64,000 nt of DNA from Ricordea florida (taxonomy: Eukaryota > Cnidaria > Anthozoa > Corallimorpharia > Ricordeidae). Below are positions 11,929 through 22,240 of the stretch, piece by piece. The stretch spans positions 18,558,835 through 18,622,834 of the forward strand of contig OX453275.1 in the NCBI GenBank assembly GCA_949710005.1, given 5' to 3'. The notes under the pieces are model-generated. The model did not search any database and was not told where the DNA came from. It worked only from the letters and a program-made list of their open reading frames with translations. The first letter of the stretch is position 1. Every line of letters begins with the position of its first letter. Position numbers and translations under genes: made by a program.

Positions 11929-12934
11929 GCTGAGCGATTTTATCAGAAATTTCAGTGATAATTGGGTTTGTTTACTAATCGAATTAATGTTGACCAATCA
12001 GCTTTCTTGGTTCCCACGGTAGAAAACAGTTGTGAAACTTGATGCCATTCATCTGATTCCAAGTTATAGAAGGCGAAGAAGCGATATGTGGGAAAAACAA
12101 CGTTACTCCTCAATCGGATATACTTTTCGTCCGATTTAGCCCTATTGGCCCTGTTCCCGCTAATCTCTTTCCACACGACCACGTAGAAAAAAAACTTGAG
12201 TTTGAATAAGAAAAGATCCAGAGATGATTTTGAAAAGAGGCCCGAGGGAATTCGGGCTGACAAACATAGTCACCCGTTTTGCGGTCATAATTACCAAGAA
12301 CTTTATTATAAACAAACAACAAGTTCAATAGATTTTAGAAACAGTCTCTAGCAATCCTTTATAACGTCAACCGTTTCACCTACAAGCGCAATCAAACTTT
12401 GAGCGTTATCACGCTATTGTTGTCAAGTCTTTGTCTAGCAACTACTTTCAACGCGACCACGCATGAGACGGACCGCAATTAAGAAAACTTCACCCTAAAA
12501 TACTACCAAAATTTAAATTAGATGGGAAAATCCCTATAACCTCCTTTATTCGCGTATTGTTGTCTTGCACAAATTGTTGACTCGAGGCATCCAATGACGC
12601 GTGTCTTGTCGCTGTACAAAATTCGTGTATTAACTTCAGGTTTTGCATCCCAATGACAACAGTAGCTGACAATACAAGAGTTAGTAGTATTCATGTGCAT
12701 AACATTGGCTTTCAAAGATAGTTCCGAGTACACATCTTTCGCTTCCAACATCGATCGATTCTACAACGGCATCTCCATTTTAAATATCGGCTTCTAGATA
12801 AAGCCTCGGGAATGACGGACTACCTTTCATGAACGTTGAAAAATGAGATATAATTTTTACAGCTTCACTCAGTAGAGTGTACGAGCGAAAGATCTATAAG
12901 ATAGAAACTATAGGATATACCCTTAGTAACCAGG
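11929..12934. other. No recognisable gene
   Basis: About 1 kb of mixed sequence with short open frames on the minus strand (11952-12328, 12490-12751). They show no motif I recognise and no repeat structure. Confidence 0.35.
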
Positions 12935-13050
12935 TAATTCTGAATGGTCTAATGGATAGCACTCCGGGCTGGGAGCAGAAGGTTCGAGTTCAATTCCCAG
13001 GGAAGGTATTCTTATCTTTCTTTTTTGTTCTTTTTTTTAAACTGAATCGA
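12935..13050 (+). mobile_element. tRNA-derived SINE or tRNA pseudogene
   Basis: A box-A-like TGGTCTAATGG (12944-12954) and a box-B GGTTCGAGTTC (12981-12991) are at tRNA spacing. An anticodon-arm-like CCGGGCTGGGAG lies between them and T-runs (13019-13039) that could terminate Pol III follow. The acceptor ends do not pair well, so a functional tRNA is unlikely. The T-rich tail fits a SINE. The box arrangement resembles tRNA-Arg. Confidence 0.6.
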
Positions 13051-13408
13051 TTTTCTTTTCTTTTTTTCAAAGATACCCTTGTCTATATAGAACGTGAAGC
13101 TGTATGCAGCCCTTGGCTGCCTATTTTTTAGATTGGTTAATGGAACGCAAGATGGCAGAGCCCTACAGGCCTTTCTTGATTAAATTATTTGAATGAATTC
13201 TGAAATCTAAAATTCTCCTCATGTGTCACCGAATGCATTCATGAGTTTGTTCATAGGAGCCTTTGATTAACTCCTTGTACACTTCTCTTATTGAACACAA
13301 CTGACACTGCAAACTAAAATGGATTGACAAAACAGTTTCAAAAAATTGAGCCGTTTGCGTACTAAGGGTTCACCAAGGCAACCCAGTGAAGGCTTTTTAA
13401 GCCTATTG
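13051..13408. other. No recognisable gene
   Basis: About 360 bp after the SINE. Nothing is recognised. Confidence 0.3.
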
Positions 13409-14001
13409 TTAACCTGTTGAAAGGGCGTCCCAATATAAAGGCCAGCATTATGTAACGGAAGGAACATAATGGTTTTTATGTTGGGACCAAAGATAAGCTT
13501 ATCAGTAGATAACAGCTAAGGAGCGGCATTGCGATAAGCAGTTCTCTGGGTGGCCTCTGCGGTCTATTACACGGTCTTTTACTTGTCACGTGAAGAGACA
13601 TCAGCTATGTCAAGGCTGCGACAAGTAAGTTCTTCGCCTTTTTCTGCGAACAACTTCAGCGAGCACATCTCAGCGAAAGTGAAAGTCTATCGCAACTCGT
13701 TTTTGTCCCACCACCCCCCACAACGCCTCCTTGGTTGTTTTCTAATTTTGTTTTATTTTTGTGCGGGCGTAATTTGCCCCCACCTAATTTTTCATGAGTT
13801 GAAATGTCATAGTGAGTTATAATTTCGTTATAACAGTGTGCTATTGTAATCACAACTTGTTAGTGATTTTTGTCAATTAAACGCCATTTAAGTGGCCATT
13901 GAAATCCAGCACGATCTCTGTATTTACTGACAGTAAGCGAAGGCCGTCGCATGCACACGAAATCGCTACGACGTATTATTAACCTGTTGAAAGGGCGTCC
14001 C
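13409..14001. repeat. 23-bp direct repeats bracketing ~550 bp
   Basis: TTAACCTGTTGAAAGGGCGT plus CCC occurs at 13409-13431 and again at 13979-14001. The second copy forms the exact edge of the LINE fragment to its right. The enclosed segment has an open frame from 13550 that reaches a splice-donor-like sequence (ACAAGTAAGT near 13621). The arrangement suggests a duplication at insertion or a recombination joint. Confidence 0.5.
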
Positions 14002-14878
14002 TATAAGCAATGAGACCACCTCCTCCTTTGGCTCTGTCTCTACGATACATCTGGTATCCCTGTAGTCTAAACTGGTCGTCAGGGTAAGAACGATCAATTT
14101 TGGTTTCTGATACGATGAATATTTGTGCTTTCAGTAGGTCGTTCAGTAGTTTTAACTCTTCAAATTTATTCTGTATACTATTGATGTTCAGGTGTGCTAC
14201 AAAAGCACTATTTGCATTGTTTTTCCTTTCTTCAACAATCCAGTTCATCTGGGAATTCTGAAGGTCTTCATTAGCATAATCTTCTTCGAAGTCCCTGGCT
14301 TCCATCGCCGAACCTGTTGACGATGTATTTACTTGCATGTTAAGCTCTTTTTCAAATGAATGGTTTACAGTCGTGAAGGGAAGATTACACAAAGAACATG
14401 TCCAGTCAATGTCAGGAAAATCTAAGTAGTACTTGAAAGAGGCCTTTGTTAGTCCAAGACATCTAGCGTGCGACCATGAATTACAAACAGCACATAAAAG
14501 AGCGTCCTGATTCGCGCGAACGTTTTTACGACATTCCTTGCAAGGATATTTTGGTGGTTTGTTGATATTCCTGTTTGGTCCAGGGTTTGTTTGTACATCT
14601 CCTCCGAAAGTAATTCGGTGTAGCTGGAAGGTGCTGTTACCGTTCGCAGTGTAATAAGCTCTTGATGCAAGGTAAACATTTCCGCGGCCACGACCTCGTT
14701 GTGTAGTATGTTTTGAATTTACTACAGGTTGCCTTGCCGCTCTCGGTTCCTGTTTTGCAACAAAATGTAGACCGTATGGTAAAGTTGTATCCTCTTCATA
14801 TCCGTAGTCCAGTGATGCGATCACAAGCGGGAAAATTAAAAAAAGTCGCGGTGTCAGTGATTTGCATCCTGCCGCCAT
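14002..14878 (-). pseudogene. 5' end of a CR1/L2-like LINE: PHD finger plus start of endonuclease
   Basis: I start the protein at MAAGCKSL (14878). The open frame continues upstream to 14998 only because it runs into flanking satellite. In order it has a 2A-like GDVQTNPGP (about residue 100), a PHD-type zinc finger (YPCKECRKN...LLCAVCNSWSHARC...WTCSLC) and the start of an APE-type endonuclease (HLNINSIQNKFEEL, then ETKIDRSYPDDQF). It stops within the endonuclease at the 23-bp repeat, so the rest of the endonuclease and the reverse transcriptase are missing. The element appears inserted in the ~240-bp satellite. Confidence 0.75.
14576..14602 (-). other. 2A-like translational recoding motif in the LINE protein
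   Basis: It encodes GDVQTNPGP, close to the consensus D-V/I-E-x-N-P-G-P at which ribosomes skip a peptide bond between Gly and Pro. Here Gln replaces the usual Glu. N-terminal 2A sequences are known in several APE-type LINEs. It would release the N-terminal peptide from the PHD/endonuclease polyprotein. Confidence 0.55.
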
Positions 14879-14884
14879 CTTTGA

Positions 14885-15221
14885 GTGCCTAACTATCTTT
14901 TTGTGCGGCTGATACGCAAATAAAGGTGTTTTGCTCTTTTCATTCCGGAAACCTTGTTTTGAGCCCAGATTCGACAATTTTAACATGTTGCAGTACAAAT
15001 GGTTAAGAAGAGCGCGTTTTATGTTGGGAAAAAATATAACTAGGATTGTGATTGTGCATAACTTCCTAGTCTTCTTTCCATCCGAATTACGTTGTTTTTT
15101 GACTTTTGCAAAAAGTCTACAAATCTTTACTTTTGTTCACGGGTGCTTTGCAATAAAATAGTGTTTTGCGCGTTTTATTGAGAAATTTTTGTTTTGAGCC
15201 CAAATGCAACACTTATAACAT
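14885..15221. repeat. ~240-bp satellite monomers (left segment)
   Basis: It shares TTGCAGTACAA, TTTTGCAAAAA-like and GTTTTGAGCCCA words with the array at 20222-24100. BEL1 splits it at 15221/20222, with the host sequence continuing on the other side. Confidence 0.8.
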
Positions 15222-15418
15222 TTTTAGAATTCGAAAAAAGGAAACGTAGTCGATGATCGCGCGTTATCGATTTATTCTCGTTCTCACTCATCAGAGTAAC
15301 GTTGATTACATGTGCTCGATATATACAACAGATCAAATTTAAGATCACGTGACATATATACAAACAAAACAAGCGCGTGACCGTGGATTATGTAACACAC
15401 GGTGTGTGATTTGTTACA
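15222..15418 (-). repeat. BEL1 3' LTR
   Basis: It shares its length with 20004-20216 apart from small indels. The first base pairs (TTTTAGAATT) correspond to TGTTAGAATT in the other LTR, a loss of the canonical terminal TG on this strand. It ends GTTACA. Confidence 0.85.
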
Positions 15419-15544
15419 CTCCCCCTAGTTGTTCACGTAGTGAATCAACTACACCGAAAAAATCAAAAAAACATAAAGTCATTTAATTAAGTTCTCCGTT
15501 CGTATTATTTACAAGAAAATGATGAGAGTTTGTTTGGTCTTGAC

Positions 15545-16110
15545 TCAGCGTTTCACTTCTCCGGGACAATGTCTCCATAATTCCGGGGGGGTTAGGCTGC
15601 GAATTTCATCCACTCGTAAACCAACGTACTGCTTCCATAGTCGTTCATTCTTGATCCAGCTTAGTGCAACTGTTGAGTCACTCCACAGAACTGTTCGAAA
15701 CTCTGTTCCGATTGATTTCAACTTCGTCACTAGTCTGGCTAAGATAAGAGCTCCTAATAACTCTAACCGAGGAATTGTTTGCTTCTTGATGGGAGCAACT
15801 CTTGATTTTGACGCGACAAGTCTAATTTGGACGTGTCCATCGCTGTACCTGTTTAGGATATAAACAGCTGCGGCGTAAGCGCGTTCTGATGCGTCTCCGA
15901 ACCCGTGTACTTGACTGTCTACAGGTTTTCTTGAGACGTAGCACCTTGGAATGCGGTAGTGATCGATCATCTTGAGCTCTGCGAGAAAATATTTCCACCG
16001 ACGACGTGAGTTTCCCTGTAACTCGGAATCGCAACTTGTTTTCTCTATGCAAAGTTCTTGAAACAAGATTTTCATCCCTACCGTGATTTCCCTAGCTTGA
16101 GGGACTTTGC
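15545..16110 (-). pseudogene. BEL1 RNase H / Pao (A17) region fragment
   Basis: The frame has HGFGDASERAYAAAVY (RNase H-like first Asp), RVAPIKKQTIPRLELLGA and LWSDSTVALSWIKN, all typical of the region after the BEL reverse transcriptase. It opens at VGMKILFQELC, joined directly to the pre-RT segment to its right, so the RT palm with its YVDD box has been deleted. It ends about 125 bp before the LTR. No integrase follows. Confidence 0.8.
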
Positions 16111-16659
16111 TAAACCATCGTACACAATTCGGACCCTTGTCGTCTCACGATCTTTCCGTACGACTGCATGATGTGGTAAATAGTGAACTTGAGCTGCATT
16201 TCTTTCGCTGTTTAATTCTTCGTTTGTCGCCTATTCTTGCCTTCAACTGCTCTTTAATAATCTTATCGTATTCGGATAATAACTCTGGATCCTTGCGAAG
16301 CTTGTGATGTAAAGATCTCAGTCGTGATTTGCTCAGCTGATAATTGTCAGAAGACGGTATGCAGTCCCTTTTCCACGGCAGCTCGACTTCATAGCGATCG
16401 GCGTTTTGTTTCACGTCTATTGCAAAGGATTCTTCACGAAGGTCTTCATTGGGTAGGTCCTTGATACCGATTGACTCAACCTCCCAAAAGCTTTTGAGAG
16501 CGTCGACGAGAGCATCATCTTCATTTCCCGCCAGTAGTGACTCTTGTGCTTCAATAATCAAATTCGAATGAGTTATGTCGTCTCGTGTTGCAGAGCCTTT
16601 AATCGGTCCGGACAAAAGCCATCCTAGTTTGCTTTTTACGGCAATAGGACCAGTGGGTC
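16111..16659 (-). pseudogene. BEL1 protease-RT linker (pre-RT) fragment
   Basis: It encodes the conserved stretch after the protease (KSKLGWLLSGPI, then FWEVESIGI and YEVELPWKRD) and the start of the RT fingers (VHYLPHHAVV in a shifted frame). It stops where the RT core deletion begins, near 16110-16125. The right edge, at 16659, is the edge of the 1.4-kb insert. Confidence 0.75.
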
Positions 16660-18065
16660 TGAATGGGGTTAACCGACTGGCGACAAAGGGCGAAAAATAC
16701 TACCGACTACCGACAAAACGAGAAAAAAATTACTGACTACCGACAGAAAAAAATTAACCGACTACCGACATGGACCGCCATTATCAATATTTGTTTTCAG
16801 AAAGAAGAGATCAGAAGAGCATTTTGTATTTTTTGTAGCTTACGAAGTAACCACATTAAAGGTGATTATAGAATTTCCTGTCATCTTCTTACTTTTTGGC
16901 CGGAAGAGCGCGCGATCATTTTGCAGAACAATTCCCGGTACTCGAGCCCACGACACCTCCCGCTGTAATATTTCAACCACGTTGTTTGTTCATACAGTCC
17001 AGCCATGGATGGAATCATAAAAGTGATAGTGAGTTTTTTTCCGAAAAGGCGAAGAAGTGGCAATCGAACGCCACCGTAGCCGGGTTCCGGTCAACAAAGA
17101 TAATCACGCAAGAGTATTTGAATTTAAAAACCATCTGACAGAATTTTTGGGATTGAAGGAGCAAGCTCTTCAGCTTGGAATTGGTGGTTTCTCACTGAAG
17201 CTCTTTCTCTCTTTCTCTTTCTATCCATCCAGCATCGTAAACCTTTTGTAAACCATTTACCCTACTTGACCAATTCGCATTCTTCTCAGGAGCCTCAAGC
17301 CAAGATGGACTTTACAAATGCGAACTTCGCACAAATACGGTGACCCAAGTTGTATGCAATTCGACTCTCCCTTGCTCTGAGGTAAACCAAGTATGCACCT
17401 TGAACGGGAAGATAGTTTACACGGACGCAAAAGCAGGAAAGGTCAAGCAGTACAATCCTGATGATAACTCGGTTTAAGTTTTGGTGGGAAGTGGACACAA
17501 CAGTTCATCCGATGGGACACAAGATTCGTGTTCCTTCATACAAATCTAGGGGATTTGCTCTGTAGACAAGACTTTGTTTGTTACGGATGTTTCCGCTGGA
17601 AAAGTGAAGATCGTGACAAGGCTTGGAGAAACGATATCTTTTCTGGAGATTCTTGACTCCTTTACAATACGTTTGGAATTCATTCTAAGGGCATGAAACC
17701 TGAAGGCGTGTCCTTGAAACAAGCTAAACAGATCGTCACAAAGATCGACAACTATGTGAGAGGTACTGTGAGTAAAGTTAAGGAACGTTACCAGTTGTCT
17801 GAAACATCTGCAACGAATGGTCCACAGGGAACTGTGTCACAGAAGACTTGCTGAAAAAAGGGATGGACAGACTGTATATGAACGTACGACATACTGCTGG
17901 AAACGCCGCTGACAACACAAGTTGAAAACCTTTGCATGTTTGTCTCACACTTCAAACATGAGACATTTATGGTTCCCCAGTATGCCCAGGATTTTGGTAC
18001 AATCGTGAAGGAGTCCGCTATAAAGCGTACATCCAGATGGGCAGCAAAGTAGTATACGCATGACA
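16660..18065. mobile_element. 1.4-kb insertion splitting BEL1
   Basis: BEL1 protease coding breaks at 18066 and resumes at 16659. GGTC stands on both sides (16656-16659, 18066-18069), consistent with a 4-bp target duplication. The insert begins TGAATGGGG and ends GCATGACA. Near its left end it carries short imperfect repeats of CTACCGACA (about 16705-16770). I cannot assign the element class. Confidence 0.6.
17281..17935 (+). pseudogene. Fragment of an NHL/beta-propeller-like gene
   Basis: Translating across several stops and frame changes gives LYKCELRT, VCTLNGKIVYT and later LFVTDVSAGKVKIVT, a rhythm like NHL-type propeller blades (xVTDxxxGxVxxV). A helical stretch follows (VKERYQLSET, then ATNGPQGTVSQKT). 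It lies inside the insert of BEL1. It is probably a captured or retroposed piece of a host gene family. The assignment is tentative. Confidence 0.4.
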
Positions 18066-18760
18066 GGTCGTACTATCTCCCCCGTCACGATGTCCCAGTA
18101 ATAGTCGCAGCCGATCAGCAAATCAACCGTGCCATCTGGCGTGTCACATGGCTTGTCTGCTAGCTCCAATCCATATAAATGAGGATAATTCACAGAGACC
18201 TTGGCTGGCAAAGGCGAACAAATAACCGGAAATGTTAATGCAGAAATGATTATAGCGCCGTCATTGCATCCAGGCTTTCGTAGTGACAATTCTACCACAT
18301 CGCAATTTTGTTTCTTGTATTTTGTTTCTCCGAACGTGTTAAGGTTAAGTCGTTCCGTTTGAGTGGACTTCAGGTTTAATTTTGATCGCAAGTTGTTCGA
18401 GACGTAAGTTCGCTGACTTCCGTTGTCAAACAATAGTCTTACTGTTGTCGATCTTGTATCATCTTTGTTTGTTGCTATCGCGCGCGCCGTCTGCAATAAA
18501 ACTCTTTTCTTGGTGTTTTCGTTCTCAGAAGTCGTGGAAGTTACAGTTGTGGTGCATGGGTTGCCGTTTTCGAGCGTCATGGAATCATCAGATCTTTCTT
18601 GTGTAGCGAGGTTAACAGAAGAACGCGAGGTCGCGGGTGCGGCGTTGATGGGCGGATTACTTTGATTTCTTGCTTGGCAGATCGATTGATGATGCCTTTG
18701 TTTACACTTTCTCCAATTTCTGTCGCACTGATCTTGATGGTGTCCCCGTTTCAAACAGAC
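18066..18760 (-). pseudogene. BEL1 zinc knuckle and aspartic protease fragment
   Basis: A knuckle with His/Cys pattern (KRGHHQDQC...CKQRHHQSIC) is followed by the retropepsin-like segment LLFDNGSQRTYVS, with the catalytic Asp, and later LIGCDYYWDIVTGEIVRP. The frame departs from the family exactly at the GGTC junction of the insert. Confidence 0.8.
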
Positions 18761-19985
18761 GAAGCATCTCTTCTCTCGCTTGAGAATTTCCTTACGAACG
18801 CCTATTTTGATAACAATTTCGCACGAAGCCGAAAAATGCTTTCCCGAACAATAAACACATGTCGGTATAAATTATTCCCTGTTTTTGAATCGACAAAGAA
18901 TGCTCCTGCTGTTGAGGGTGTTTCCCTGGTAGAATTTCCAGTAAAATGCGCTGGTCGTCTAGGCTCTGACATGATTTTGACCTTCTCGCTGATCTCTCTT
19001 GCTTCGATTTCATTGTGTATCAAATCTAACAACGGTTCGATCGACCGAACATCTTGAGATGCGTTACGTGCCACATGTACTCTGACCTCTGGGGGAAGCT
19101 TTGACATGATGATAGGAATTAGTAGGCTACCATATTGTTCGAACTTCACTCCAAGTGCTTCTAGTCCTCTTATGTTGACGCTGATCTTGTCCTATAAATA
19201 ACGCATTTGGAACGGTTTATCCGGAGAACAGGCCGAAATCTTTAAACGTTCCTCCATGTGAGCGGAAATGAGCTGTTGAGGCTTCCCAAATCGTTTGGTC
19301 AAAATATCGATAGCGGCGTCGTAATTTTCTTCGGTTATTGGTAGGCCAGCAATAGCACGCGAAGAACTTCCCTCGAGCAGTGAAACTAAATAACTAAATT
19401 TATCGATTTTCGTAAGGTCGGGGTTGGAGTGTACGGAGCTTTCGAAAGTTCCCCAGAACGTTCTGAACTGCGTGAAGTCTCCTCGGAACTTGGGTAAGAT
19501 AAGTTTTGGTAGTTTCGAGCGCGCCGGTCGAGGTCCACCATATCCTGATTTTCCATTCATCGAAGAGGCTGAAGGCGATTCGAGTGGAATGGAAGGTTTG
19601 TTGATGGCGATCTGTACTTGATTTGGAGTTCCCATCCGCGAAGGACGTGTTCAGTTCAGGGGGCGGTGTTGTTGAAATCGAAATGTTGGCATTTGCATCC
19701 TGGATTCTAATTTTTAAGGCTTCGGCATCTTCTATCTACTTCTCTATTTCTTCAACGTCGCATACGGCGATGATTCTTTCCTTGAGATCTGTAATCGTTG
19801 ACAATTTTTTCTTTAGGGCAGCTTCATTTCTCGCTAATCGATTACGTAATAACGTCGAGTTCCGTGGGTTCGCTCTCTAATATCGCTTCGCATTCGCCGA
19901 TGAGTTTTGTGATTACACCTTTATGCCCTGCACGGGTTGCGCGCAGTCGAGGAACTTGTTCTGTCATCTCAGGATCGTTGCTTGT
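18761..19985 (-). pseudogene. BEL1 gag, frameshifted
   Basis: The DUF1759-like gag region is recognisable in LPKLILPKFRGDFTQFRTFW, SYLVSLLEGSSSRAI and AIDILTKRFGKPQQL (19192-19635). Another frame (18802-19149) adds LPPEVRVHVAR and a knuckle-like piece. At least two frameshifts or stops separate these parts. The N-terminal coiled-coil part lies between 19640 and the primer-binding site. Confidence 0.7.
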
Positions 19986-20003
19986 GCCCCACGTTGGGCG
20001 CCA
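19986..20003 (-). promoter_or_regulatory. BEL1 primer-binding site
   Basis: TGGCGCCCAACGTGGGGC is read on the minus strand directly after the 5' LTR. It is the typical tRNA-primed site of BEL/Pao elements and confirms the element's orientation. Confidence 0.8.
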
Positions 20004-20216
20004 TGTTAGAATTCGAAAAAAGGAAACGTAGTCGATGATCGCGCGTTATCGATTTATTCTCGTTCTCACTCAGAGTAACGTTGATTACATGTGCAGATCA
20101 TGTTACAGATCAAATTTAAGATCACGTGACATATATACAAACAAAACAAGCGCGTGACAAGAGCGTGACCGTGGATTATGTAACACACAGTGTGTGATTT
20201 GTTACAAACATGTTGC
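20004..20216 (-). repeat. BEL1 5' LTR
   Basis: On the plus strand it reads TGTTAGAATTCG...GTTACA, with TG/CA termini. The AACAT duplication follows. Confidence 0.85.
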
Positions 20217-20221
20217 AGTAC

Positions 20222-20433
20222 GAGTCGTTAAGAAAAGCCACTTTCAAACATAGCTGGTGAGTTCACATCTTATTTTTCTTCTTTTCATACGAAATACGTT
20301 ACTTTTTCACTTTTGCAAAAATTCTATAAATCCTTATGTTTGTTAGCGGGTGGTCCGCAAATAAAAGTGTTTTCCTCTTTTTATTCCGGAAACCGTGTTT
20401 TGAGCCTAAGTTATAGTACCACACATTTATAGC
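20222..20433. repeat. ~240-bp satellite monomer (middle segment)
   Basis: It starts GTTGCAGTACGAGTCG and runs to CACACATTTATA. The array then breaks off and resumes at 22241. Confidence 0.8.
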
Positions 20434-22240
20434 GGGACAGAGCCCCATACTCATGGAATATGGTCAACCTCTTTTCTTTTGGTTGTCACGTGACTGTCCG
20501 TACGTACGTACGCGTCTACAGATTGTACGGGTAGGGTAGGGGAGACAATCAAAAGGAAGGGAGGGGTATCTCAGGCGTGTCTTGGCAAACCACATCTTTT
20601 ATATTGGACATTCACAATATGTCAATTGGAGGTCAATTGACAGCTGTCAAAACGGGATAGCCACTGACCAGCATCACATGACCAAATTGATGGCTCATGT
20701 GTTAACTCATCGAGTTCTGGTAGCCCGCGTATTTTTGGCGGGAAATTGTGTTGACGACTGAAAAGAAATTTTTAGTTCATTGTCTTTTTGAGATAATATT
20801 ATTACTCTACACTGTGAAACGTTTACTAAGGGATAAACGAATCAATTTCTATTGCTATTGTCAACAAACAGTAGCAGAGAAAATATAATTTGCAGAACAC
20901 AGGGTTCAGGTGAACTGAGAGCAACGGGAAAGAGAGCGGAAGAGAGCAAGAATTAACTGGGGAAGAATGAGCGAAGAAGATCTCCAAAGAAGGCGAGTTC
21001 GGGAAAAAGAAAGGAGACGAAATTATAGCGAAGAACGCCGACAAGCAGAAAGAGTCCGGGCTCGAGAAAACTGACAAAATTTTAACGAAGAACGCCGAGA
21101 AGGGGAAAGACTCGGTGCTGTGGAAGACAGACAAAACTCTAGCGAAGAATGCCGAGAAGCGGAAAGACTCTGTGCTGTGGAAAACAGACAAAATTTTAGC
21201 GAAGAACGCCGAGAAGCGGAAAGACTCCGTGCTGTGGAAAACAGACAAAATTGTAGCGAAGAATGCCGAGAAGCGGAAAGACTCTGTGCTGTGGGTGGGA
21301 AAAACAGACAAAGTTTTAGCGAAGAACGCTGAGAAGCGGAAAGAATCCGTGCTGTGGAAAACAGACAAAATTTTAGCGAAGAATGCCGAGAAGCGGAAAG
21401 ACTCTGTGCTTTGGAAAACAGACAAAATTTTAGCGAAGAACGCCGAGAAGCGGAAAGACTCCGTGCTGTGGAAAACAGACAAAATTGTAGCGAAGAACGC
21501 CGAGATACCCTGCTAAAAGCCATGCAAGAGAGAAACCTCGGCTCGTAGGGTAAAACAGAGAAGGTTTTTTGCTCATGATTATGAATTATAGGATTGAAGG
21601 AAACTCTGAAGTTCTTGAGTGCTTAATAGTTTTACGATTTCATTTAATAATTCAATTTGAGTGGCATCCACAACTCAATTTAATTATAACATAACAAAAA
21701 GGAAAAACATTTACATTTATTTGGCTTCCATGCAGGCTATATACTGGAACTCAGATATCAAGCTAAATTAAGTAAAAAAATGCTAGCGGAACTGTCTAAA
21801 TGTGTTTTTATATAGATAATTTTATCTAAGCCCTTTTGCATACATTTTACCATACCTTGGAGTAAACATTTATTTTACCGAGGTGTTCGTTTTAACACGA
21901 AAATGACAAGAGTTGTGTCCTGCATTTCCCAGTAGCGTGTACAAATCTTTTAAATACATTTACGCAAAAGAATGGTTAATTTCATCAGGAATAGAATACA
22001 GTACATTGATAATTTGTGTTTTTTGTAGAATATACTCCATGACTTTGTAGGTAGAAAGACCGTACTAATGGAGACGAACGTTTTGACAAAAATCATAACG
22101 AGTTAACCGACCTCGACACTAAACTACAGTTAAAAACGTTTGTGAATTCCTTCACAATATTTTAGAATGCTTTTACAGTTTAAAGTGAAATGAAAGTACT
22201 AAACGGGAGCCCCGCTTTTAGGCTTGGCTAAGTCTACATA
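20434..22240. other. 1.8-kb segment interrupting the satellite array
   Basis: Satellite ends at ...ACATTTATA and resumes at ...ATTAATGTTGCAGTAC. The segment between is unlike the monomers and carries the 60-bp coding-like minisatellite. Its outer parts (20434-20960 and 21560-22240) have no gene I recognise. I could not find clean terminal repeats. Confidence 0.45.
20967..21548 (+). pseudogene. 60-bp minisatellite encoding charged 20-residue repeats, two nonsense codons
   Basis: From ATG at 20967 the frame reads MSEEDLQRRRVREKERRRNY and then about eight units of the type NRQNFSEERREAERLRAVE to a stop at 21546. In-frame TGA codons occur at 21072-21074 and 21330-21332. Because 60 is a multiple of three, two other frames are also open (WKTDKILAKNAEKRKDSV on +, Phe/Ser-rich on -). 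I prefer the 20967 frame since its non-repetitive N-terminus continues the same composition. Similar Arg/Glu-rich runs occur at the N-terminus of some animal transposon proteins, but the function is unknown. Confidence 0.45.

Larger units (their letters stand above)
15222..20216 (-). mobile_element. BEL/Pao LTR retrotransposon BEL1, internally deleted
   Basis: Two direct LTRs (15222-15418, 20004-20216) flank coding remnants on the minus strand, and the 5-bp duplication AACAT lies at 15217-15221 and 20217-20221. Reading leftward come gag, zinc knuckle, aspartic protease, a pre-RT segment and an RNase H/A17 region. The catalytic RT core and the integrase are absent and a 1.4-kb foreign insert splits it. 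LTRs differ by several indels, so it is not recent. Confidence 0.85.

Noticed and set aside
12931-13012. Functional tRNA gene
   Set aside because: Boxes A and B are present but the acceptor ends do not pair and the tail is SINE-like.
14879-14998. Upstream extension of the LINE protein
   Set aside because: The sequence is flanking ~240-bp satellite. The MAAGCK start at 14878 lies just inside the LINE edge.
20434-22240. DNA transposon with terminal inverted repeats GCGGGACAGAGCCCC / AGCGGGGCTCCCG
   Set aside because: The similarity of the two ends is short and needs gaps. Not enough to call an element.
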